A stretch of 64,000 bases of DNA from contig NW_027445841.1 of NCBI RefSeq assembly GCF_050003625.1, forward strand, positions 806,001 through 870,000. The letters are read 5' to 3'. A model generated the notes under the pieces. That model did not search any database. It had not been told where the DNA came from and saw nothing but the letters and a program-made list of their open reading frames with translations. This DNA is from Haematobia irritans. Its lineage: Eukaryota > Arthropoda > Insecta > Diptera > Muscidae. Of this stretch, positions 23,291 to 35,659 are shown in pieces. The position numbers and the translations under genes were made by a program. How positions within the stretch are numbered: position 1 is the stretch's first letter; the number at the start of each line of letters is the position of its first letter.

Positions 23291-26200
23291 AATATGCGTC
23301 CTAGAGCGAAAAGGATGATAAACCTAAAAAAAAGTGAAATTTTTATATGAAAAACTTCTTTTGGCCATATCTCCTAAACTAAGCGTCCTAGAGCGAAAAG
23401 GACGATAATTCGTGACCACCCTCAAAAATTTGAAAAATCCACCCAAAACCTAAAAAATTGGAATTTTTATATGAAAAACTTCTTTTGGCCATATCTCCTA
23501 AACTAAGCATCCTAGAGCGAAAAGGGCGATAATTCGTGACCACCCTCAAAAAATTGAAGAATCCACCCAAAACCTAAAAAAATTGAAACTTTTATATGAA
23601 AAACTTCTTTTGGCCATATCTCCTAAACTAAGCCTCCTAGAGCGAAAAGGACGACAATTCGTGACCACCCTCAAAAAATTCAAAAATCCACCCTAAACCT
23701 AAAAAAATTGAAATTTTTATATGAAAAACTTCTTTTGGCCATATCTCCTAAACTAAGCGTCCTAGAGCGAAAAGGACGATAATTCGTGACCACCATCAAA
23801 AATTGAAAAATCCACCCAAATCCTAAAAAAAATGAAATTTTTATATGAAAAACTTTTTTTGGCCATATCTCCTAAACTAAGCCTCCTAGAGCGAAAAGGA
23901 CGATAATTCGTGACCACCCTCAAAAAATTGAAAAATCCACCCAAAACCTAAAAAAATTGAAATTTTTATATGAAAAACTTCTTTTGGCCATATCTCCTTA
24001 AATATGCGTCCTAGAGCGAAAAGGATGATAATTCGTGACCATCCTCAAAAAATTGAAAAATCCACCCAAAACCTAATAAAATTGAAATTTTTATATGAAA
24101 AACTTCTTTTGGCCATATCTCCTTAAATATGCGTCCTAGAGCGAAAAGGACGATAATTCGTGACCACCCTCAACAAGTTGAAAAATCCACCCAAAACCTA
24201 AAACAATTTAAAGTTTTATATGAAAAACTTCTTTTGGCCATATCTCCTTAAATATGCGTCCTAGAGCGAAAAGGACGATAATTCGTGACCACCCTCAAAA
24301 ATTTGAAAAATCCACCCAAAACCTAAAAAAATTGAAATTTTTATATGAAAAACTTCTTTTGGCCATATCTCCTAAACTAAGCGTCCTAGAGCGAAAAGGA
24401 CGATAATTCGTGACCACCCTCAAAAATTTGAAAAATCCACCCAAAACCTAAAAAAATTTAAATTTTTATATGAAAAACTTCTTTTGGCCATATCTCCTTA
24501 AATATGCGTCCTAGAGCTAAAAGGACGATAATTCGTGACCACCCTCAAAAAATTGAAAAATCCAACCAAAACCTAAAAAAATTGAAATTTTTATATGAAA
24601 AACTTCTTTTGGCCATATCTCCTTAAATATGCGTCCTAGAGCGAAAAGGACGATAATTCGTGACAACCCTCAAAAAATTAAAAATCCACCCAAAACCTAA
24701 AAAAATTGAAATTTTTATATGAAAAACTTCTTTTGGCCATATCTCCTAAACTAAGCCTCCTAGAGCGAAAAGGACGATATTTCGTGACCACCCTCAAAAA
24801 ATTGAAAAATCCACCCAAAACCTAAAAAAAATTGAAATTTTTATATGAAAAACTTCTTTTGGCCATATCTCCTAAACTAAGCGTCCTAGAGCGAAAAGGA
24901 CGATAATTCGTGACCACCCTCAAAAAATTCAAAAATCCACCCAAAACCTAAAAAAATTGAAATTTTTATATGAAAAACTTCTTTTGGCCATATCTCCTTA
25001 AATATGCGTCCTAGAGCGAAAAGGACGATAATTCGTGACCACCCTCAAAAATTTGAAAAATCCACCCAAAACCTAATAAAATTGAAAATTTTATATGAAA
25101 AACTTCTTTTGGCCATATCTCCTAAACTAAGCCTCCTAGAGCGAAAAGGACGATAATTCGTGACCACCCTCAAAAAATTTAAAAATCCACCCAAAACCTA
25201 AAAAAATTTAAATTTTTATATGAAAAACTTCTTTTGGCCATATCTCCTAAACTAAGCGTCCTAGAGCGAAAAGGACGATAATTCGTGACCACCCTCAAAA
25301 AGTTGAAAAATCCACCCAAAACCTAAAAAATTGAAATTTTTATATGAAAAACTTCTTTTGGCCATATCTCCTAAACTAAACCTCCTAGAGCGAAAAGGAC
25401 GATAATTCGTGACCACCCTCAAAAAATTAAAAAATCCACCCAAAACCTAAAAAAATTGAAATTTTTATATGAAAAACTTCTTTTGGCCATATCTCCTAAA
25501 CTAAGCGTCCTAGAGCGAAAAGGACGATAATTCGTGACCACCCTCAACAAGTTGAAAAATCCACCCAAAACCTAAAACAATTTAAAGTTTTATATGAAAA
25601 ACTTCTTTTGGCCATATCTCCTTAAATATGCGTCCTAGAGCGAAAATACGATAATTCGTGACCACCCTCCAAAATTTGAAAAATCCACCCAAAACCTAAA
25701 AAAATTGAAATTTTTATATGAAAAACTTCTTTTGGCCATATCTCCTTAAATATGCGTCCTAGAGCGAAAAGGATGATAAACCTAAAAAAAAGTGAAATTT
25801 TTATATGAAAAACTTCTTTTGGCCATATCTCCTAAACTAAGCGTCCTAGAGCGAAAAGGACGATAATTCGTGACCACCCTCAAAAATTTGAAAAATCCAC
25901 CCAAAACCTAAAAAATTGAAATTTTTATATGAAAAACTTCTTTTGGCCATATCTCCTAAACTAAGCGTCCTAGAGCGAAAAGGGCAATAATTCGTGACCA
26001 CCCTCAAAAAATTGAAGAATCCACCCAAAACCTAAAAAAATTGAAACTTTTATATGAAAAACTTCTTTTGGCCATATCTCCTAAACTAAGCCTCCTAGAG
26101 CGAAAAGGACGACAATTCGTGACCACCCTCAAAAAATTCAAAAATCCACCCAAAACCTAAAAAAATTGAAATTTTTATATGAAAAACTTCTTTTGGCCAT

Positions 26201-29200
26201 ATCTCCTAAACTAAGCGTCCTAGAGCGAAAAGGACGATAATTCGTGACCACCATCAAAAATTGAAAAATCCACCCAAATCCTAAAAAAAATGAAATTTTT
26301 ATATGAAAAACTTCTTTTGGCCATATCTCCTAAACTAAGCGTCCTAGAGCGAAAAGGACAATAATTCGTGACCACCCTCAAATAAAATGAAAAATCCACC
26401 CAAAACCTAATAAAATTGAAATTTTTATATGAAAAACTTCCTTTGGCCATATCTCCTAAACTAAGCGTCCTAGAGCGAAAAGGACGATAATTCGTGACCA
26501 CCCTCAAAAATTTGAAAAATCCACCCAAAACCTAAAAAAATTTAAATTTTTATATGAAAAACTTCTTTTGGCCATATCTCCTAAACTAAGCGTCCTAGAG
26601 CGAAAAGGACGATAATTCGTGACCACCCTCAAAAATTTGAAAAATCCACCCAAAACCTAAAAAAATTTTAATTTTTATATGAAAAACTTCTTTTGGCCAT
26701 ATCTCCTTAAATATGCGTCCTAGAGCTAAAAGGACGATAATTCGTGACCACCCTCAAAAAATTGAAAAATCCAACCAAAACCTAAAAAAATTGAAATTTT
26801 TATATGAAAAACTTCTTTTGGCCATATCTCCTTAAATATGCGTCCTAGAGCGAAAAGGACGATAATTCGTGACCACCCTCAAAAAATTAAAAATCCACCC
26901 AAAACCTAAAAAAATTGAAATTTTTATATGAAAAACTTCTTTTGGCCATATCTCCTTAAATATGCGTCCTAGAGCGAAAAGGACGATAATTCGTGACCAC
27001 CCTCAAAAAGTTGAAAAATCCACCCAAAACCTAAAAAAATTTAACTTTTTATATGAAAAACTTCTTTTGGCCATATCTCCTAAACTAAGCCTCCTAGAGC
27101 GAAAAGGACGATATTTCGTGACCACCCTCAAAAAATTGAAAAATCCAACCAAAACCTAAAAAAATTGAAATTTTTATATGAAAAACTTCTTTTGGCCATA
27201 TTTCCTTAAATATGCGTCCTAGAGCGAAAAGGACGATAATTCGTGACCACCCTCAAAAATTTGAAAAATCCATCCAAAACCTAAAAAAATTGAAATTTTT
27301 ATATGAAAAACTTCTTTTGGCCATATCTCCTAAACTAAGCGTCCTAGAGCGCAAAGGACGATAATTCGTGACCACCATCAAAAATTGAAAAATCCACCCA
27401 AATCCTAAAAAATTGAAATTTTTATATGAAAAACTTCTTTTGGCCATATCTCCTAAACTAAGCGTCCTAGAGCGAAAAGGACGATAATTCGTGACCACCC
27501 TCAAAAATTTGAAAAATCCACCCAAAACCTAAAAAAATTGAAATTTTTATATGAAAAACTTCTTTTGGCCATATCTCCTTAAATATGCGTCCTAGAGCGA
27601 AAAGGACGATAATTCGTGACCACCCTCAAAAATTTGAAAAATCCACCAAAACCTAATAAAATTGAAATTTTTATATGAAAAACTTCTTTTGGCCATATCT
27701 CCTTAAATATGGGACCTAGAGCGAAAAGGACGATAATTCGTGACCACCCTCAAAAAGTTTAAAAATCCACCCAAAACCTAAAAAAATTGAAATTTTTATA
27801 TGAAAAACTTCTTTTGGCCATATCTCCTTAAATATGCGCCCTAGACCGAAAAGGACGATAATTCGTGACCACCCTCAAAAAATTTAAAAATCCACCCAAA
27901 ACCTAAAAAAATTGAAATTTTTATATGAAAAACTTCTTTTGGCCATATCTCCTAAACTAAGCGCCCTAGACCGAAAAGGACGATAATTCGTGACCACCCT
28001 CAAAAAATTGAAAAATCCACCCAAAACCTAAAAAAATTGAAATTTTTATATGAAAAACTTCTTTTGGCCATATCTCCTTAAATATGCGTCCTAGAGCGAA
28101 AAGGACGATAATTCGTGACCACCCTCAAAAAATTCAAAAATCCACCCAAAACCTAAAAAAATTGAAATTTTTATATGAAAAACTTCTTTTGGCCATATCT
28201 CCTTAAATATGCGTCCTAGAGCGAAAAGGACGATAATTCGTGACCACCCTCAAAAAATTGAAAAATCCACCCAAAACCTAAAAAAATTGAAATTTTTATA
28301 TGAAAAACTTCTTTTGGCCATATCTCCTTAAATATGCGTCCTAGAAAAGAACGATAATTCGTGACCACCCTCAAAAAGTTGAAAAATCCACCCAAAACCT
28401 AAAAAAATTGAAATTTTTATATGAAAAACTTCTTTTGGCCATATCTCCTAAACTAAGCGTCCTAGAAAAATTTTAAAAAGCCACCCAAAACCTAAAGAAA
28501 TTTAAATTTTTATATGAAAAACTTCTTTTGGCCATATCTCCTAAACTAAGCGTCCTAGAGCGAAAAGGACGATAATTCGTGACCACCATCAAAAATTGAA
28601 AAATCCACCCAAATCCTAAAAAAAATTGAAATTTTTATATGAAAAACTTCTTTTGGCCATATCTCCTTAAATATGCGTCTTAGAGCGAAAAGGACGATAA
28701 TTCGTGACCACCCTCAAAAAGTTGAAAAATCCACCCAAAACCTAAAAAAATTTAAATTTTTATATGAAAAACTTATTTTGGCCATATCTCCTTAAATATG
28801 CGTCCTAGAGCGAAAAGGACGATAATTCGTGACCACCCTCAAAAAATTGAAAAATCCACCCAAAACCTAAAAAAATTGAAATTTTTATATGAAAAACTTC
28901 TTTTGGCCATATCTCCTTCTTTTGGCCATATCTCCTTAAATATGCGTCCTAGAGCGAAAAGGACGATAATTCGTGACCACCCTTAAAAAATTGAAAAATC
29001 CACCCAAAACCTAAAAAAATTGAAAATTTTATATGAAAAACTTCTTTTGGCCATATCTCCTTAAATATGCGTCCTAGAGCGAAACGGATGATAATTCGTG
29101 ACCACCCTCAAAAAATTGAAAAATCCACCCAAAACCTAAAAAAATTGAAATTTTTATATGAAAAACTTCTTGGCCATATCACCTAAACTAAGCGTCCTAG

Positions 29201-29461
29201 AGCGAAAAGGAGGATAATTCGTGACCACCCTCAAAAATTTTAAAAATCCACCCAAATCCTAAAAAAATTTAAATTTTTATATGAAAAACTTCTTTTGGCC
29301 ATATCTCCTAAACTAAGCGTCCTAGAGCGAAAAGGACGATAATTCGTGACCACCCTCAAAAATTTGAAAAATCCACCCAAAACCTAAAAAAATTGAAATT
29401 GTTATATGAAAAACTTCTTTTGGCCATATCTCCTAAACTAAGCGTCCTAGAGCGAAAAGGA

Positions 29462-29578
29462 CGATAATTCGTGACTACCCTTGAAAAATCCACCCAAAAC
29501 CTAAAAAAATTGAAATTTTTATATGAAAAACTTCTTTTGGCCATATCTCCTTAAATATGCGTCCTAGAGCGAAAAGGA
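29462..29578 (+). repeat. 117-bp monomer ('GACTACCCTTG' variant), first of a group
   Basis: Here 'GACTACCCTTGAAAAATCC' replaces the usual GACCACCCTC...GAAAAATCC, an 8-bp deletion. Related units recur near 33322, 34014, 39092, 39784, 48042, 53926, 54416, 58460, 58950, 60545, 61025, 61271 and 61762. The variant was not seen left of 29 kb. Because 117 is a multiple of 3, the minus-strand frame runs through these units. Confidence 0.8.
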
Positions 29579-30577
29579 TGATAATTCGTGACCACCCTCA
29601 AAAAGTTGAAAAATCCACCCAAAACCTAAAAAAATTTAAATTTTTATATGAAAAACTTCGTTTGGCCATATCTCCTAAACTAAGCGTCCTAGAGCGAAAA
29701 GGGCAATAATTCGTGACCACCATCAAAAAATTGAAAAATCCATCCAATACCTAAAAAAATTGAAATTTTTATATGAAAAACTTCTTTTGGCCATATCTCC
29801 TAAACTAAGCGTGCAAGAGCGAAAAGGGAATTAATTCGTGACCACCCTCAAAAAATTTAAAAATCCACCCAAAACCTAAAAAAAATTAAATTTTTATATG
29901 AAAAACTTCTTTTGGCCAAATCTCCTTAAATATGCGTCCTACAGCGAAAAGGACGATAATTCGTGACCACCATCAAAAAATTGAAAAATCCATCCAAAAC
30001 CTAATAAAATTGAAATTTTTATATGAAAAAGTTCTTTTGGCCATATCTCCTTAAATATGCGTCCTAGAGCGAAAAGGACGATAATTCGTGACCACCCTCA
30101 AAAAGTTGAAAAATCCACCCGAAACCTAAAAAAATTGAAATTTTTATATGAAAAACTTCTTTTGGCCATATCTCCTAAACTAAGCGTCCTAGAGCGAAAA
30201 GGACGATAATTCGTGACCACCCTCAAAAAATTCAAAAATCCACCCAAAACCTAAAAAAATTGAAATTTTTATATGAAAATCTTCTTTTGGCCATATCTCC
30301 TAAACTAAGCGTCCTAGAGCGAAAAGGACGATAATTCGTGACCACCCTCAAAAAATTCAAAAATCCACCCAAAACCTAAAAAAATTGAAATTTTTATATG
30401 AAAAACTTCTTTTGGCCATATCTCCTTAAATATGCGTCCTAGAGCGAAAAGGATGATAATTCGTGACCATCCGCAAAAAATTGAAAAATCCACCCAAAAC
30501 CTAATAAAATTAAATTTTTATATGAAAAACTTCTTTTGGCATTATCTCCTTAGATATGCGTCCTAGAGCGAACAGGA

Positions 30578-30680
30578 CGATAATTCGTGACCACCCTCAA
30601 AAAGTTGAAAAATTTTCTTTTTGCCATATCTCCTTCTTTTGGCCATATCTCCTTAAATATGCGTCCTACAGCGAAAAGGA
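30578..30680 (+). repeat. 103-bp hybrid monomer
   Basis: The monomer jumps from GTTGAAAAAT straight to TCTTTTTGCCATATCTCC and then repeats CTTCTTTTGGCCATATCTC. It is a deletion combined with a local duplication. Copies start near 31056, 34245, 36348, 36826, 40016, 50020, 54896, 54999, 59558 and 62244. The pair at 54896 and 54999 is directly tandem. Confidence 0.85.
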
Positions 30681-31380
30681 CGATAATTCGTGACCACCAT
30701 CAAAAAATTGAAAAATCCACCCAAAACCTAAAAAAATTGAAATTTTTATATGAAAAACTTCTTTTGGCCATATCTCATAAACTAAGCGTCCTAGAGCGAA
30801 AAGGACGATAATTCGTGACCACCCTCAAAAAATTCAAAAATCCACCCAAAACCTAAAAAAATTGAAATTTTTATATGAAAAACTTCTTTTGGCCATATCT
30901 CCTTAAATATGCGTCCTAGAGCGAAAAAGATGATAATTCGTGACCATCCTCAAAAAATTGAAAAATCCACCCAAAACCTAATAAAATTGAAATTTTTATA
31001 TGAAAAACTTCCTTTGGCCATATCTCCTTAAATATGCGTCCTAGAGCGAAAAGGACGATAATTCGTGACCACCCTCAAAAAGTTGAAAAATCTTCTTTTT
31101 GCCATATCTCCTTCTTTTGGCCATATCTCCTTAAATATGCGTCCTACAGCGAAAAGGACGATAATTCGTGACCACCATCAAAAAATTGAAAAACCCACCC
31201 AAATCCTAAAAAAATTGAAATTTTTATATGAAAAACTTCTTTTGGCCATATCTCCTTAAATATGCGTCCTAGAGCGAAAAGGACGATAATTCGTGACCAC
31301 CCTCAAAAATTTGAAAAATCCACCCAAAACGTAAAAAAATTGAAATTTTTATATGAAAAACTTCTTTTGGCCATATCTCC

Positions 31381-32145
31381 TTAAATATGCGTCCTAGAGC
31401 GAAAAGGACGATAATTCGTGACCACCCTCAAAATATTGAAAAATCCACCCAAAGCCTAAAAAAATTGAAATTTTTATATGAAAAACTTCTTTTGGCCATA
31501 TCTCCTAAACTAAACATCCTAGAGCGAAAAGGGCAATAATACGTGACCAGCCTCAAAAAATTGAAGAATCCACCCAAAACCTAAAAAACTTGAAATTTTT
31601 ATATGAAAAACTTCTTGGCCATATCTCCTAAACTAAGCGTCCTAGAGCGAAAAGGAGGATAATAGTGACCACTCTCAAACATTTGAAAAATCCACCCAAA
31701 TCCTAAAAAAATTGAAATTTTTATATGAAAAACTTCTTTTGGCCATATCTCCTTAACTATGCGTCCTAGAGCGAAAAGGACGATAATTCGTGACCACCCT
31801 CAAAAAAATTGAAAAATCTACCCAAAACCTAAAAAAATTGAAATTTTTATATGAAAAACTTCTTTTGACCATATCTCCTTAAATATGCGTCCTAAAGCGA
31901 AAAGGACGATAATTCGTGACCACCCTCAAAAATTTGAAAAATCCACCCAAAACCTAAAAAAATTGAAAGTTTTATATGAAAAACTTCTTTTGGCCATATC
32001 TCCTTCTTTTGGCCATATCTCCTTAAATATGCGTCCTAGAGCGAAAAGGACGATAATTCGTGACCACCCTTAAAAAATTGAAAAATCCACCCAAAACCTA
32101 AAAAAATTGAAATTTTTATATGAAAAACTTCTTTTGGCCATATCT
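31381..32145 (+). repeat. Direct repeat nested inside the 5.77-kb duplication (pairs with 32271-33035)
   Basis: About 765 bp repeated at an offset of 890 bp. Shared rare features are 'CCCAAAGCC', 'GTGACCAGCCTC', 'CTTCTTGGCC', 'GGAGGATAATAGTGACC' and the 144-bp monomer. The same nested pair is present in the second 5.77-kb copy (near 37655 and 38545), so the nested duplication is older than the large one. Confidence 0.85.
31907..32050 (+). repeat. 144-bp monomer with a 19-bp internal duplication
   Basis: The 19 bases CTTCTTTTGGCCATATCTC are present twice in a row, extending the monomer from 125 to 144 bp. Equivalent units occur near 5368, 11490, 28915, 32895, 37765, 38655, 43960, 47727, 53346 and 53615. 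Confidence 0.85.
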
Positions 32146-33559
32146 CCTAAACTAAACATCCTAGAGCGAAAAGGGCAATAATACGTGACCAGCCTCAAAA
32201 AATTGAAGAATCCACCCAAAACCTAAAAAACTTGAAATTTTTATATGAAAAACTTCTTGGCCATATCTCCTTAAATATGCGTCCTAGAGCGAAAAGGACG
32301 ATAATTCGTGACCACCCTCAAAATATTGAAAAATCCACCCAAAGCCTAAAAAAATTGAAATTTTTATATGAAAAACTTCTTTTGGCCATATCTCCTAAAC
32401 TAAACATCCTAGAGCGAAAAGGGCAATAATACGTGACCAGCCTCAAAAAATTGAAGAATCCACCCAAAACCTAAAAAACTTGAAATTTTTATATGAAAAA
32501 CTTCTTGGCCATATCTCCTAAACTAAGCGTCCTAGAGCGAAAAGGAGGATAATAGTGACCACTCTCAAACATTTGAAAAATCCACCCAAATCCTAAAAAA
32601 ATTGAAATTTTTATATGAAAAACTTCTTTTGGCCATATCTCCTTAACTATGCGTCCTAGAGCGAAAAGGACGATAATTCGTGACCACCCTCAAAAAAATT
32701 GAAAAATCTACCCAAAACCTAAAAAAATTGAAATTTTTATATGAAAAACTTCTTTTGACCATATCTCCTTAAATATGCGTCCTAAAGCGAAAAGGACGAT
32801 AATTCGTGACCACCCTCAAAAATTTGAAAAATCCACCCAAAACCTAAAAAAATTGAAAGTTTTATATGAAAAACTTCTTTTGGCCATATCTCCTTCTTTT
32901 GGCCATATCTCCTTAAATATGCGTCCTAGAGCGAAAAGGACGATAATTCGTGACCACCCTTAAAAAATTGAAAAATCCACCCAAAACCTAAAAAAATTGA
33001 AATTTTTATATGAAAAACTTCTTTTGGCCATATCTCCTTAACTATGCGTCCTAAAGCGAAAAGGATGATAATTCGTGACCACCCTCAAAAAATTGAAAAA
33101 TCCACCCAAAACCTAAAAAATTTAAATTTTTATATGAAAAACTTCTTTTGGCCATATCTCCTAAACTAAGCGTCCTAGAGCGAAAAGGAGGATAATTCGT
33201 GACCACCCTCAAAAATTTGAAAAATTCCCCCAAAACCTAAAAAAATTGAAATTTTTATATGAAAAACTTCTTTTGGCCATATCTCCTAAACTAAGCGTCC
33301 TAGAGCGAATAGGACGATAATTCGTGACTACCCTTGAAAAATCCACCCAAAACCTAAAAAAATTGAAATTTTTATATGAAAAACTTCTTTTGGCCATATC
33401 TCCTTAAATATGCGTCCTAGAGCGAAAAGGATGATAATTCGTGACCACCCTCAAAAAATTGAAAAATCCACCCGAAACCTAAAAAAATTGAAATTTTTAT
33501 ATGAAAAACTTCTTTTGGCCATATCTTCTTAAATAAGCGTCCTAGAGCGAAAAGGACGA

Positions 33560-33603
33560 TAATTCGTGACCACCCTCAAAAAGTTGAGGGTGGTCACGAA
33601 TTA
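33560..33603 (+). repeat. Fold-back: 20-bp inverted repeat with a 4-base spacer
   Basis: The arms 33560-33579 (TAATTCGTGACCACCCTCAA) and 33584-33603 are perfect reverse complements around AAAG. After the right arm the array resumes in normal orientation at 'AATATGCG', skipping most of one monomer. This is the only inverted satellite piece I found apart from its duplicate at 39330-39373. Confidence 0.95.
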
Positions 33604-35659
33604 AATATGCGTCCTAGAGCGAAAAGGATGATAATTCGTGACCACGCTCAAAAAATTGAAAAATCCACCCAAAACCTAAAAAATTGAAATTTTTATATGA
33701 AAAACTTCTTTTGGCCATATCTCCTAAACTAAGCGTCCTAGAGCGAAAAGGAGGATAATTCGTGACCACCCTCAAAAATTTGAAAAATTCCCCCAAAACC
33801 TAATAAAATTGAAATTTTTATATGAAAAAGTTCTTTTGGCCATATCTCCTTAAATATGCGTCCTAGAGCGAAAAGGACGATAATTCGTGACCACCCTCAA
33901 AAAGTTGAAAAATCCACCCAAAACCAAAACAAATTGAAATTTTTATATGAAAAACTTCTTTTGGCCATATCTCCTAAACTAAGCGTCCTAGAGCGAATAG
34001 GACGATAATTCGTGACTACCCTTGAAAAATCCACCCAAAACCTAAAAAAATTGAAATTTTTATATGACAAACTTCTTTTGGCCATATCTCCTAAACTAAG
34101 CCTCCTAGAGCGAAAAGGACGATAATTCGTGACCACCCTCAAAAAATTGAAAAATCCACCCAAAACCTAAAAAAATTGACATTTTTATATGAAAAACTTC
34201 TTTTGGCCATATCTCCTAAACTAAGCCTACTAGAGCGAAAAGGACGATAATTCGTGACCACCCTCAAAAAGTTGAAAAATTTTCTTTTTGCCATATCTCC
34301 TTCTTTTGGCCATATCTCCTTAAATATGCGTCCTACAGCGAAAAGGACGATAATTCGTGACCACCATCAAAAAATTGGAAAACCCACCCAAATCCTAAAA
34401 AAATTGAAATTTTTATATGAAAAACTTCTTTTGGCCATATCTCCTTAAATATGCGTCCTAGAGCGAAAAGGACGATAATTCGTGACCACCCTCAAAAATT
34501 TGAAAAATCCACCCAAAACCTAAAAAAATTGAAATTTTTATATGAAAAACTTCTTTTGGCCATATCTCCTTAAATATGCGTCCTAGAGCGAAAAGGACGA
34601 TAATTCGTGACCACCCTCAAAATATTGAAAAATCCACCCAAAGCCTAAAAAAATTGAAATTTTTATATGAAAAACTTCTTTTGGCCATATCTCCTAAACT
34701 AAACATCCTAGAGCGAAAAGGGCAATAATACGTGACCACCCTCAAAAAATTGAAGAATCCACCCAAAACCTAAAAAAATTGAAATTTTTATATGAAAAAC
34801 TTCTTTTGGCCATATCTCCTTAAATATGCGTCCTAGAGCGAAAAGGATGATAATTCGTGACCACCCTCAAAAAATTCAAAAATACACCCAAAACCTAAAA
34901 AAATTGAAATTTTTATATGAAAAACTTCTTTTGGCCATATCTCCTTAAATATGCGTCCTAGAGCGAAAATGACGATAATTCGTGACCACCCTCAAAAATG
35001 TGAAAAATCCACCCAACACCTAAAAAAATTGAAAGTTTTATATGAAAAACTTCTTTTGGCCATATCTCCTTAAATATGCGTCCTACAGCGAAAAGGATGA
35101 TAATTCGCGACCACCATCAAAAAATTGAAAAATCCGTCCAAAACCTAAAAAAATTGAAATTTTTATATGAAAAACTTCTTTTGGCCATATCTCCTAAACT
35201 AAGCGTCCTAGAGCGAAAAGGACAATAATTCGTGACCACCCTCAAAAAATTGAAAAATCCACCCAACACCTAAAAAATTGAAATTTTTATATGAAAAACT
35301 TCTTTTGGCCATATCTCCTAAACTAAGCGTCCTAGAGCGAAAAGGAGGATAATTCGTGACCACCCTCAAACATTTGAAAAATCCACCCAAATCCTAAAAA
35401 AATTGAAATTTTTATATGAAAAACTTCTTTTGGCCATATCTCCTAAACTAAGCGTCCTAGAGCGAAAAGGAGGATAATTCGTGACCACCCTCAAACATTT
35501 GAAAAATCCACCCAAATCCTAAAAAAATTGAAATTTTTATATGAAAAACTTCTTTTGGCCATATCTCCTTAACTATGCGTCCTAGAGCGAAAAGGACGAT
35601 AATTCGTGACCACCCTAAAAAAAAATTGAAAAATCCACCCAAAACCTAAAAAAATTGAA

